Positions 5,401 through 10,108 of a DNA stretch of 10,108 nt are shown here, piece after piece. Position 1 is the first letter of the stretch; every line of letters begins with the position of its first letter. Made by a program: the position numbers and the translations under genes. The stretch comes from Burkholderiales bacterium (lineage in GTDB: Bacteria; Pseudomonadota; Gammaproteobacteria; Burkholderiales; SG8-41): contig JAIESJ010000101.1 in the NCBI GenBank assembly GCA_019746155.1, positions 1 to 10,108 on the forward strand, written 5' to 3'. The notes below the pieces were generated by a model. It searched no databases, was not told the DNA's origin, and worked only from the letters and a program-made list of their open reading frames with translations.

Positions 5401-5894
5401 ATGAGTCCGCCGCGGAAGCTGTATTCGCCGGGCGCTAGCACCTGGGTGACGTGGGTGTAGCCGGCGAGCGTGAGCTGACGCCGCAGTTCCGCGGGAGCCA
5501 GTTTTTTTCCCTGCTTGAAAAAGAAGGTGTTGGCGGCCAGGTATTCAACCGGCGGCAGGCGATAGAGCGCGGTGGTGACGGGCACGATCGCGATATCGAA
5601 CTCGCCGCGCATCATGTGGTAGAGCGTCGCCAGCCGCTCGGAGATCAGGTCATGGTGCGGCGAGAAGTGGTCGTAGGGCAGCGTCTCCCAGTCCGGGAGA
5701 AGATGGGTTCTGAGCCGCGGCGCGAAAAACGGGATTTCCTCGAGCAGGCGCTGCGCGTGCCATGCGGACTCGGTCACCACGAGCAACGGGCGAGCACGGG
5801 CCGCGAGCGTTGCCAGCGCCAGTGCGTCGCTCGAGCCGTGGAACGGGCCGGCACGCTCGCGCTGGCCGGGAGCAGGCGGGGGGATGGAGAGCAT
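2415..5894 (-). CDS. mfd: Transcription-repair coupling factor Mfd
   Basis: This 1159-residue protein is close to the usual Mfd length. Mfd is a cytoplasmic ATP-driven translocase that pushes stalled RNA polymerase off DNA lesions and recruits UvrA. In order: UvrB-homology domains (about 1-330; LLPDWETLPYDHFSPHHDLI near 65-85), a low-complexity linker (about 337-365), domain D3, the RNA polymerase interaction domain (about 490-550; VGDPVVHEQHGIGRYLGL), and the RecG-like translocase. Walker A GDVGFGKTE is near 645, DEEH near 745, TATPIPRT follows, and RGRVGRS is near 918. The C-terminal UvrA-binding autoinhibitory domain starts at about 1000. ATG at 5894 has no strong Shine-Dalgarno, but a TATAAT lies 24 nt ahead. 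All ATPase motifs are intact. In many betaproteobacteria mfd lies divergent to ispD, as here, though five genes now separate them. Confidence 0.98.
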   Translation of the reverse strand: MLSIPPPAPGQRERAGPFHGSSDALALATLAARARPLLVVTESAWHAQRLLEEIPFFAPRLRTHLLPDWETLPYDHFSPHHDLISERLATLYHMMRGEFDIAIVPVTTALYRLPPVEYLAANTFFFKQGKKLAPAELRRQLTLAGYTHVTQVLAPGEYSFRGGLIDLFPMGSALPYRIDLFDDEIESIRSFDVDTQRSIYKVNEVRLLPAREFPMDEAGQKRFRAKFREKFEGDPSRSRIYKDVSKGVPAAGVEYYLPLFFDETAFITDYLPQNTLVCLRGDVQLAIEQFWHDAHARHAMLRGDLANPVLPPGELFLAADAFFGAIKPFARVEISAVQGSESGVPGPGPTTPEADNTEPRTLNSEPAATAALPSLAVERRAPHPLHRLQAFLDTHSGRTLLLAESVGRRETMLEYLNEHGLKPVVCGDFAQFIAANDRLMLGVGPLNSGFILAADRLAVVTENELYATQVRNRVQREAKRTTAEGMLRDLSEVKVGDPVVHEQHGIGRYLGLHTMNLGEGATEFLTLEYANRDKLYVPVSSLHLISRYSGAAPEAAPLHTLGSGQWDKAKKKAAAQVRDTAAELLNLYAQRAARHGHAFKLKQHDYEAFCEGFPFEETADQAAAISATLEDLKSGKPMDRLICGDVGFGKTEVALRAAFVAVADGKQVAVLVPTTLLTEQHFNTFSDRFADWPVKIAELSRFRSAKEQAEALAGLAEGRIDIAIGTHALLGRGVRFKNLGLVIIDEEHRFGVRQKEQLKALRAQVDVLTLTATPIPRTLAMSLEGLRDFSVIATAPQRRLAIKTFVSRYSKSLIREAALRELKRGGQIYFLHNDIDTIRHVEETLAGLLPEARIRIAHGRMRERDLEHVMRDFYQQRFNVLLCTTIIETGIDVPTANTIIINRADRFGLAQLHQLRGRVGRSHHQAYAYLLLPEEGNITAQAKKRLEAIQMMEELGAGVFLAMHDLEIRGAGEVLGESQSGEMQEVGFNLYCAMLDAAVKSLKQGKEPDLAAPLGVTTEINLHMPALLPDDYCSDVHERLVLYKRLANCDSEEELDGLREELIDRFGELPDAARALIDSHRLRILGKPLGIARIDATDTAVQLQFIPRPPIEPIKILKLIQTRRNYKLAGQDRLRIEANLPDLKARVAAIREAFKALAS
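4799..4885. repeat. Palindromic mini-repeat inserted in frame within mfd
   Basis: This stretch is built from repeated GGTTC(A/G)G words (GGTTCGGAGTTCAGGGTTCG and onward). Its right side is a degenerate inverted copy: 4809-4829 and 4863-4883 are complementary at 17 of 21 positions. In Mfd it encodes roughly QGSESGVPGPGP, TTPEADNTEPRT, LNSEP, a low-complexity run quite unlike the flanking protein. It falls between the UvrB-like N-terminal module and D3, a junction that tolerates length change. The length is near a multiple of three and the reading frame is kept. Confidence 0.6.
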
Positions 5895-5917
5895 CTCGGG
5901 ACTGCGAAAAGCGCGTC

Positions 5918-5923
5918 ATTATA
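5918..5923 (-). promoter_or_regulatory. Candidate -10 box of mfd
   Basis: Perfect TATAAT on the minus strand, 23 nt before the mfd ATG, preceded directly by TG. No recognisable -35 lies 16-18 nt upstream (CGAAAG at 17 nt). The implied leader is about 17 nt. Confidence 0.4.
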
Positions 5924-6008
5924 CAGGCATCTGCGCCAGGCTTTCGTCCGCGGCCGGCAACGTGTCGGGGAAACGGCCGGCGCCGCAGCGCTGCCCGCGT
6001 AGCATGGG

Positions 6009-6050
6009 AATAAAAAATAAGTTATTGTTTTTATTGAATAATTTTATGGA
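6009..6050. other. AT-rich island between amrS and mfd
   Basis: About 40 bp almost free of G and C (AATAAAAAATAAGTTATTG and onward) in an otherwise 60-70% GC region. It contains an A/T-only imperfect inverted repeat around GTTA. Read on the minus strand it ends TTATTTTTTATT, which could end amrS transcripts. It also lies about 90 bp upstream of the mfd -10 box, too far for a standard UP element of that promoter. Confidence 0.4.
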
Positions 6051-6096
6051 AGCGCCGGCGTGGCGGATGACAGGCGCAGCGTTATCTTTCTTTAGA

Positions 6097-6114
6097 GAGC
6101 TTGCGCGCAAGCTC
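6097..6114. repeat. Perfect 18-bp palindrome downstream of amrS
   Basis: GAGCTTGCGCGCAAGCTC is a perfect palindrome without spacer, 50 bp after the amrS stop. On the minus strand it is followed by an A-rich run rather than a T-run, so it is not a typical intrinsic terminator of the amr operon. It could be an mRNA 3' stem or a protein site. Confidence 0.5.
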
Positions 6115-6163
6115 CCGCGTGCCGGGACGCAGGCAAGGCAGAAGACGGGGCGGGGCGCTCCGA

Positions 6164-7246
6164 TCAGGCGGGCCGATGGATGGCGATCGGGATGCGGCGC
6201 GGGCCGAAGGCGCGCTTGAACGCCCCGAAGCGCCCGGCAATCGGCGTCGCGCAGTCGGGGCAGCGGCCGTCGGGCGTCACGCGATACTCGTCGATGCGGT
6301 ACCAGTCGCGCACGATCAGCGGCGCACGACATGCGGGGCACCCGGTGCTGCCGCCTTCCTCGTCGTGCACGTTGCCGGTGTAGACATAGTGGAGTCCTTC
6401 GCCCAGCGCGATTTCGCGCGCGCGCCTGAGCGTGGCGACGGGCGTGGCCGGGATGTCGTCCATCTTGTAGTCGGGATGGAAGGCCGTGAAATGCAACGGC
6501 ACCTCGGGGCCGAGTTCCTTCCTGATCCATTGGCACTCGGCGGTGATTTCCGCGTCTGAATCGTTCTTGCCGGGGATCAGGAGCGTCGTGATTTCGAACC
6601 ACACGTCGGTCTCGTGCCTGAGATACACCAGTGTGTCGAGCACCGGCTTGAGATGCGCGCCGCACAGCCTGAAATAGAATTCGTCGGTGAAAGCCTTCAG
6701 ATCGACGTTGGCGGCGTCCATCCTGGCGTAGAACTCGCGCCGCGGCGCGTCGTGCATGTAGCCCGCGGTGACGGCGACGGTCTTGATGCCGCGCGCATGG
6801 CACGCGTCGGCGACGTCCATCGCGTATTCGGCAAAGATCACCGGGTCGTTATAGGTGAAAGCGACGCTTTTCGCTCCACTGTCCACCGCAGCCTCGGCGA
6901 TGGCCGCGGGCGCGGCCTCGTCCATCAGCCGGTCCATGTCGCGCGACTTGCTGATGTCCCAGTTCTGGCAGAACTTGCACGCGAGATTGCAGCCGGCGGT
7001 GCCGAAAGACAGGACGCTCGATCCCGGATAGAAATGGTTGAGCGGTTTTTTTTCGATCGGGTCGATGCAGAAACCCGAGGAACGGCCGTAAGTGGTGAGC
7101 ACCATCCGATCACCCACGCGCTGGCGCACGAAGCACGCGCCGCGCTGGCCTGCGTGCAGGCGGCAGTCGCGCGGACACAGGTCGCACTGCATGCGGCCGT
7201 CTTCCAGCATGTGCCACCAGCGGGCAGGATGGGTTTGTGTAGTCAT
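6164..7246 (-). CDS. amrS: AmmeMemoRadiSam system radical SAM enzyme
   Basis: This 360-residue enzyme has the radical SAM cluster motif C-N-L-A-C-K-F-C (CX3CX2C, about residues 85-92) that holds a 4Fe-4S cluster for S-adenosylmethionine cleavage. The N-terminus ARWWHMLEDGRMQCDLCPRD with a further Cys (CX2CX3C) is typical of AmrS (pyruvate formate-lyase-activase-like). The C-terminus has paired CPAC and CPDC motifs resembling a zinc ribbon. Substrate and product are not known for the family. It is the last gene of an amrB-amrA-amrS operon, 37 nt after amrA. ATG at 7246 has a poor Shine-Dalgarno; an internal ATG at 7210 has a slightly better one (GGTGG) but would cut the conserved HPARWWH segment. 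Confidence 0.95.
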   Translation of the reverse strand: MTTQTHPARWWHMLEDGRMQCDLCPRDCRLHAGQRGACFVRQRVGDRMVLTTYGRSSGFCIDPIEKKPLNHFYPGSSVLSFGTAGCNLACKFCQNWDISKSRDMDRLMDEAAPAAIAEAAVDSGAKSVAFTYNDPVIFAEYAMDVADACHARGIKTVAVTAGYMHDAPRREFYARMDAANVDLKAFTDEFYFRLCGAHLKPVLDTLVYLRHETDVWFEITTLLIPGKNDSDAEITAECQWIRKELGPEVPLHFTAFHPDYKMDDIPATPVATLRRAREIALGEGLHYVYTGNVHDEEGGSTGCPACRAPLIVRDWYRIDEYRVTPDGRCPDCATPIAGRFGAFKRAFGPRRIPIAIHRPA

Positions 7247-7283
7247 CTAAAAAATGCAAAACAGCAATTGATCTTATCCGCGT

Positions 7284-7895
7284 TCATCGGCGGTTTCGTT
7301 TGCCTTGAACTAATGCCTCTCTCAGATCAGATTCGCGCCACTTGGAAACCGTGTAGCGCATGAGTTTCACCCCGCGCTCCCAGAAATCGGGCGGCAAACC
7401 CGCCTTGTACTTTAGATGGGCCATGAACTCGGCGGGTTCCTTCAGGTCTTCCCACACTTGCGGCAGGAAGGTGCTGTGGTGGTGTCCGTATTCGAATATC
7501 ACCCCGTCGATGCCCGCGCGCAACTGAGCGAGCGCGTCCTGCTCATCGGCGAAAGTCATGGGTTCAAGCGGCGAGAGCAGCGACAGCTCGATTTCAACGG
7601 CGTCGAATTCGCTTGCCGACAACGGCTTGAAGCGCGGGTCGCGGAAGGCGGCGGCGATGGCATTGGCCGTGACGTCCTCGGCAAGCGGCCGGTGGGCGCG
7701 CAGCGTGCCGACGCAGCCGCGCAGTTTCGCGGCATGCATGAGCGTGACGAAACACGCGCCGCGTTCGCGCAACCACGGGGCACCATTGCCGGCGGGGTAC
7801 GATTTGCCGAGTTTGCGGGCGATTGCCGAGCGCGCCAGCGGCAACAGGACGGCGCCGGCATCCGGCGGCGTCATCAATCCGGCGTCAGTGCGCAT
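7284..7895 (-). CDS. amrA: AmmeMemoRadiSam system protein A (AMMECR1 family)
   Basis: This 203-residue AMMECR1-domain protein contains the family signature LRGCVGTL (about residues 60-67; LRGCIG in the human protein), followed by HRPLAEDV, then FRDPRF and the late motif HHSTFLPQVWEDL. The biochemical role of AMMECR1 proteins is unknown. I chose ATG at 7895: GAGGA lies 8 nt upstream, and the gene then overlaps the 3' end of amrB by 11 nt. The in-frame ATG at 7904 sits on top of that Shine-Dalgarno, and 7874 has none. It is sandwiched between amrB and amrS, the hallmark arrangement of the AmmeMemoRadiSam system. Confidence 0.95.
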   Translation of the reverse strand: MRTDAGLMTPPDAGAVLLPLARSAIARKLGKSYPAGNGAPWLRERGACFVTLMHAAKLRGCVGTLRAHRPLAEDVTANAIAAAFRDPRFKPLSASEFDAVEIELSLLSPLEPMTFADEQDALAQLRAGIDGVIFEYGHHHSTFLPQVWEDLKEPAEFMAHLKYKAGLPPDFWERGVKLMRYTVSKWRESDLREALVQGKRNRR

Positions 7896-8697
7896 GGCCG
7901 GCATCCTCGAAAAAAGCGAACGCGCCGTAGCCGACCACACGGCCCTTGTCACCGGCGGTGTCACCCGAATTGCGAAGATCGACGAGCCTGGGCTTGAGGC
8001 CGTGCCGCCGCGCGGCCAGCGTCAGACCGGTGACCGGTGTCGCGCCACACGCTTGTTCGTGCGTGATCGCGGTGGACAGCGCCAGAATCGCGTCGGCGGT
8101 CGTCTTGTCGACGGCCTGCGCATGGCGGTAGTTCAGATAGTGCGAGAGATCGGAACTCACGACGATCAGCGTTTCCGGCCCGCCCCACAAGGCGTCGAGC
8201 GCCTCCGCGACTTCTCCGGTTTCGGCGTCACCCACCGCGAGCGGCACCAGCCTGAAATCGTCCAGCACGGTCTGCAGGAACGGCAGATGCACTTCGAGCG
8301 AATGCTCGAGCGCATGGGCTTTGCCGCTTACCGTGACCTGCGGCAGGTCGCGCAACGCCGCGGCCGCCGCACGGTCGATCTTGGCCACGCCCAGCGGCGT
8401 GGCGAAACCCTCGGCCTCGGGCAGCGCCAGGCCGCGTACCGCGACCCGGTGGGTCGGCCCCAGCAAGACGACGCGGCGGATGCGGGAGCGGGCGGGCTCG
8501 AGCAGGGCGTAGACGCTGGCCGCGACCGGGCCGGAATAGATATAGCCGGCATGCGGCGCGATGATGGCTTTGGGAACGCGTAGCGCCGCGGGCCCGCGCC
8601 GCGCGCCGGCGATGAGGTGCGCGACTTCGCGCGCCAGCTCCTCGGCTGCGCCCGGGTAGAAAGTGCCGGCGACTGCGGCCGGCCGGATCGGATTCAT
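7885..8697 (-). CDS. amrB: AmmeMemoRadiSam system protein B (MEMO family)
   Basis: This 270-residue MEMO-like protein starts MNPIRPAAVAGTFYPG, the usual N-terminus. It carries APHAGYIYSG, LLGPTHR, EHSLEVHLPFLQ, SSDLSHY and QACGATPV. The two histidines (PHAGY, GPTH) and the cysteine (ACG) correspond to the metal-binding H49, H81 and C244 of human MEMO1, whose fold resembles LigB-type dioxygenases. Enzymatic activity in bacteria is not established. ATG at 8697 is preferred, with GTGGA about 8 nt upstream; a GTG at 8721 would add eight unconserved residues. It is the first gene of the three-gene amr operon, and its TGA lies inside amrA. Confidence 0.94.
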   Translation of the reverse strand: MNPIRPAAVAGTFYPGAAEELAREVAHLIAGARRGPAALRVPKAIIAPHAGYIYSGPVAASVYALLEPARSRIRRVVLLGPTHRVAVRGLALPEAEGFATPLGVAKIDRAAAAALRDLPQVTVSGKAHALEHSLEVHLPFLQTVLDDFRLVPLAVGDAETGEVAEALDALWGGPETLIVVSSDLSHYLNYRHAQAVDKTTADAILALSTAITHEQACGATPVTGLTLAARRHGLKPRLVDLRNSGDTAGDKGRVVGYGAFAFFEDAGHAH

Positions 8698-8762
8698 GAT
8701 GTTTTCCACAGGCTGTTTCACCAGATTGCGGTGGCGCGACGCGGATTCAAGGGCATCGGTCC

Positions 8763-8768
8763 ATTATA
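8763..8768 (-). promoter_or_regulatory. Candidate -10 box of the amrBAS operon
   Basis: Perfect TATAAT on the minus strand, 65 nt before the amrB ATG. No -35 consensus lies at 16-18 nt. Just upstream of it, 7-bp arms GTGTCCG (8777-8783) and CGGACAC (8803-8809) flank a GC-rich 19-nt centre and overlap the -35 zone, so an activator or repressor site is possible. Confidence 0.4.
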
Positions 8769-8839
8769 GGCCTGATGTGTCCGGCCGGGGCCGGTTGCGC
8801 CACGGACACGGACGCCTGAAACCCTGCAACGCCCCCGGT

Positions 8840-8881
8840 TTGACATAAGTCAAGCGCAAGGGGCGGCGCAGGGTTTATTTT
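8840..8881 (+). promoter_or_regulatory. FNR/DNR-type class II promoter
   Basis: TTGACATAAGTCAA (8840-8853) is a perfect palindrome of the CRP/FNR-family form TTGAY-N4-RTCAA. A -10-like TATTTT lies at 8876-8881. With transcription starting near 8888, the palindrome centre (8846.5) is at -41.5, the standard class II activation distance for FNR, ANR and DNR regulators. No sigma-70 -35 box is present, as expected for an activator-dependent promoter. It would drive the hypothetical gene at 8933, giving control by oxygen limitation or nitric oxide. Confidence 0.6.
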
Positions 8882-8932
8882 GGAAGCGCGCAGCGGTTGA
8901 TGCGCGCCGGTTTCGGGATCAAGGAGCAGCCG

Positions 8933-9214
8933 ATGACAACGCCGCAGAGTTATATCGCATACGCCCCTCACGGTGCCGGATTGATGTGCGCCTTGGTGTA
9001 TTTCGAGCATGGCACGGATGACGCCGATGCCGCGGCCGAGCGCGGGGAATACGAGAAACTGGGACTGCCGCCGGGACACGTCAATATCCGGAGCAGGCGG
9101 CTTGGCGGGTTCGACCGGACCCAGCCGATGTGGATTTACCGTTCGCATGGCTTTGATCTGGATGTGATCGATTATCTGCGGCGCTACTGGCCCCTGGATT
9201 ACCGTCGCCCATGA
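8933..9214 (+). CDS. Hypothetical protein behind an FNR-type promoter
   Basis: I do not recognise this 93-residue protein. It begins MTTPQSYIAYAPHGAGLMCA, continues LVYFEHGTDDADAAAERGEY, has a basic/proline middle (LGLPPGHVNIRSRRLGG), and ends WIYRSHGFDLDVIDYLRRYW, PLDYRRP. It has no signal peptide or membrane segment and no Cys-pair motif (one cysteine). ATG at 8933 follows AAGGAG (8921-8926) at 6 nt; an in-frame ATG at 8897 has no such site. The strong ribosome site, the promoter and ordinary codon use support a real gene. It probably responds to low oxygen or NO. It may be cotranscribed with the BCAM0308-family gene 92 nt downstream. Confidence 0.75.
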   Translation: MTTPQSYIAYAPHGAGLMCALVYFEHGTDDADAAAERGEYEKLGLPPGHVNIRSRRLGGFDRTQPMWIYRSHGFDLDVIDYLRRYWPLDYRRP

Positions 9215-9306
9215 GCACGGCGACGATGAACGTCGTGCATTTGCGCAAAACCTGATTGCGGCGTCGCGTGTATCATGCTTTGTGAGTTCGTCGAGAGGAG
9301 CGTGCC

Positions 9307-9819
9307 ATGACGGGCTCCGTCAACTTCCGCAGCGGCTTCCGCCCGGTGCGCCGCGACAAGCTCATTCAGGAGCGCGTTCACGATACCTACAAGACCAGGG
9401 GCAAGCTGCCCGAACCCACGGTGTGCCCGGAGTGCGGCGCCGTCTACCACAAGGGCCGCTGGCAATGGCTGCCGCAGCCGGACAGGCCGCACCGGCAGCT
9501 CTGTCCCGCGTGTCATCGGGTCCGCGACAAGTTCCCGGCGGGATACGTGACGCTGGCGGGCGGGTTCCTGACGCAGCACCGCGACGAGATCCTGCACCTT
9601 GTTCGCAATCAGGGAGAGCAGGCGCGGGCCGAGCATCCGCTCGAGCGCATCATCGCCATCAACGACCACGACGGGGGCGTGCTGGTGACGACCACCGGCA
9701 TTCACCTTGCGCGGCGCATCGGGGAAGCGCTGGAGCACGCCTGTCACGGCGAGCTCGAGTTCCACTACAACGAGGCGGAAAACCTGCTGCGGGTGCACTG
9801 GGAGCGCGGCGCGGTTTAA
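9307..9819 (+). CDS. BCAM0308 family protein with zinc ribbon
   Basis: This 170-residue protein has two Cys pairs, CPEC (C40, C43) and CPAC (C66, C69), forming a probable zinc ribbon. The C-terminal alpha/beta part includes ERIIAINDHDGGVLVTTTGI and HLARRIGEALEHACHGELEF. I recognise it as the BCAM0308 family; its molecular function is unknown. The founding locus tag belongs, as far as I recall, to the low-oxygen-activated gene cluster of Burkholderia cenocepacia. ATG at 9307 follows AGGAG (9296-9300) at 6 nt. TATCAT at 9271-9276 could be a -10 box of its own, with a perfect palindrome TTTGCGCAAA at 9240-9249 upstream. Confidence 0.85.
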   Translation: MTGSVNFRSGFRPVRRDKLIQERVHDTYKTRGKLPEPTVCPECGAVYHKGRWQWLPQPDRPHRQLCPACHRVRDKFPAGYVTLAGGFLTQHRDEILHLVRNQGEQARAEHPLERIIAINDHDGGVLVTTTGIHLARRIGEALEHACHGELEFHYNEAENLLRVHWERGAV

Positions 9820-9828
9820 TGCCGCTGC

Positions 9829-9917
9829 GCCGGAAGTTGCTCCGGCCTTCGCCGTGACAGGCTGTTCCTGTGTCCGCGCGCCGGCCGGCCGCCTTGCCGC
9901 GGCGGCGCGCCGGCCGG
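9829..9917 (+). repeat. Cluster of GC-rich hairpins between the BCAM0308-family gene and ispD
   Basis: Three stems follow each other: GCCGGA/TCCGGC (9829-9834 with 9841-9846), ACAGG/CCTGT (9857-9861 with 9867-9871), and CCGGCCGGCCGCC pairing with GGCGG plus CCGGCCGG (9881-9893 with 9901-9905 and 9910-9917; CGCG bulged, loop TTGCCGC). The first begins 9 nt after the upstream stop codon. None has a T-tract, so factor-independent termination is unproven. The cluster may separate the two transcription units. Confidence 0.4.
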
Positions 9918-9943
9918 ATAATCCCTCAATTTCGGGAGTCGCC

Positions 9944-10108
9944 ATGGCGCGCTACTATGCCCTGATCCCCGCAGCGGGGGCGGGGTTCCGCATGGGAAAC
10001 AGTTTGCCCAAGCAGTATCTTGAGCTTGCCGGGCGGCCGTTGCTCTATCACGCCGTGCGCGGGCTCGCCATGCATCCGCGCATCGAGCAGGTATTCGTGG
10101 TGCTCGCC
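9944..10108 (+). CDS. ispD: 2-C-methyl-D-erythritol 4-phosphate cytidylyltransferase, partial
   Basis: The first 55 codons of IspD, truncated by the window edge. IspD joins CTP to 2-C-methyl-D-erythritol 4-phosphate in the non-mevalonate isoprenoid pathway. The nucleotide-binding N-terminus is clear: ALIPAAGAGFRMG, then LPKQYLELAGRPLLYHAV, where the R (of FRMG) and K (of PKQY) are the conserved catalytic residues of the family. ATG at 9944 follows GGGAG (9934-9938) at 5 nt. In many proteobacteria ispF follows directly. Confidence 0.95.
   Translation, partial: MARYYALIPAAGAGFRMGNSLPKQYLELAGRPLLYHAVRGLAMHPRIEQVFVVLA

Noticed and set aside
8747..9148. A 133-codon minus-strand frame over the hypothetical gene at 8933
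   Set aside because: No ribosome site or family resemblance; the plus-strand frame has a promoter, AAGGAG and a more protein-like sequence.
9215..9240. Hairpin after the stop codon of the hypothetical gene as a terminator
   Set aside because: The stem CGACG/CGTCG is short, with a 3-nt bulge before further pairing, and there is no T-run.
9199..9945. A 248-codon minus-strand frame over the BCAM0308-family gene
   Set aside because: It is antisense to a gene with zinc-ribbon motifs and a good ribosome site, and its composition is typical of GC-rich shadow frames.

Overview
The window looks like a high-GC betaproteobacterial chromosome. The basis is codon and base composition, a transcription-repair coupling factor (mfd) lying divergent to ispD as is common in Betaproteobacteria, and a BCAM0308-family protein next to ispD. 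The genus cannot be read from the sequence.

Left part (1 to about 2400): a small accessory island made of pieces of mobile DNA and two toxin-antitoxin modules. It starts with the broken 3' end of a REP-associated (Y1/TnpA_REP-like) transposase and a tandem array of small palindromes. Next comes a DUF433/DUF5615 (PIN-like) toxin-antitoxin pair with integron cassette architecture: an apparently complete attC-like site before it and the 5' half of a second attC overlapping its stop codon. That second site is cut off by another repeat array in the opposite orientation. A mini-element with about 21-bp inverted ends follows and encodes only the helix-turn-helix tail of the same transposase. After it come a third repeat array, a 19-codon stub of an IS transposase, and a hicAB module on the minus strand. 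About 500 bp without a recognisable gene follow; they hold a terminator-like hairpin and a nested set of stems that could be a structured RNA.

Middle part (2415 to 5894, minus): a full-length mfd. A degenerate palindromic mini-repeat has been read in frame into the protein as a low-complexity linker of about 29 residues in front of domain D3.

Right part: a minus-strand operon amrB-amrA-amrS (MEMO-like protein, AMMECR1-like protein, radical SAM enzyme; 8697 to 6164), the conserved but functionally unsolved AmmeMemoRadiSam system. Facing away from it on the plus strand are a 93-residue protein of unknown function behind a convincing FNR/DNR-type promoter, a BCAM0308-family zinc-ribbon protein, and the first 55 codons of ispD, which runs off the window.

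The best candidates for something undescribed are the toxin-antitoxin integron cassette trapped between inverted REP-type arrays, the minimal transposase-tail element at 1056-1227, and the apparently oxygen- or NO-controlled hypothetical gene beside the Amr operon.
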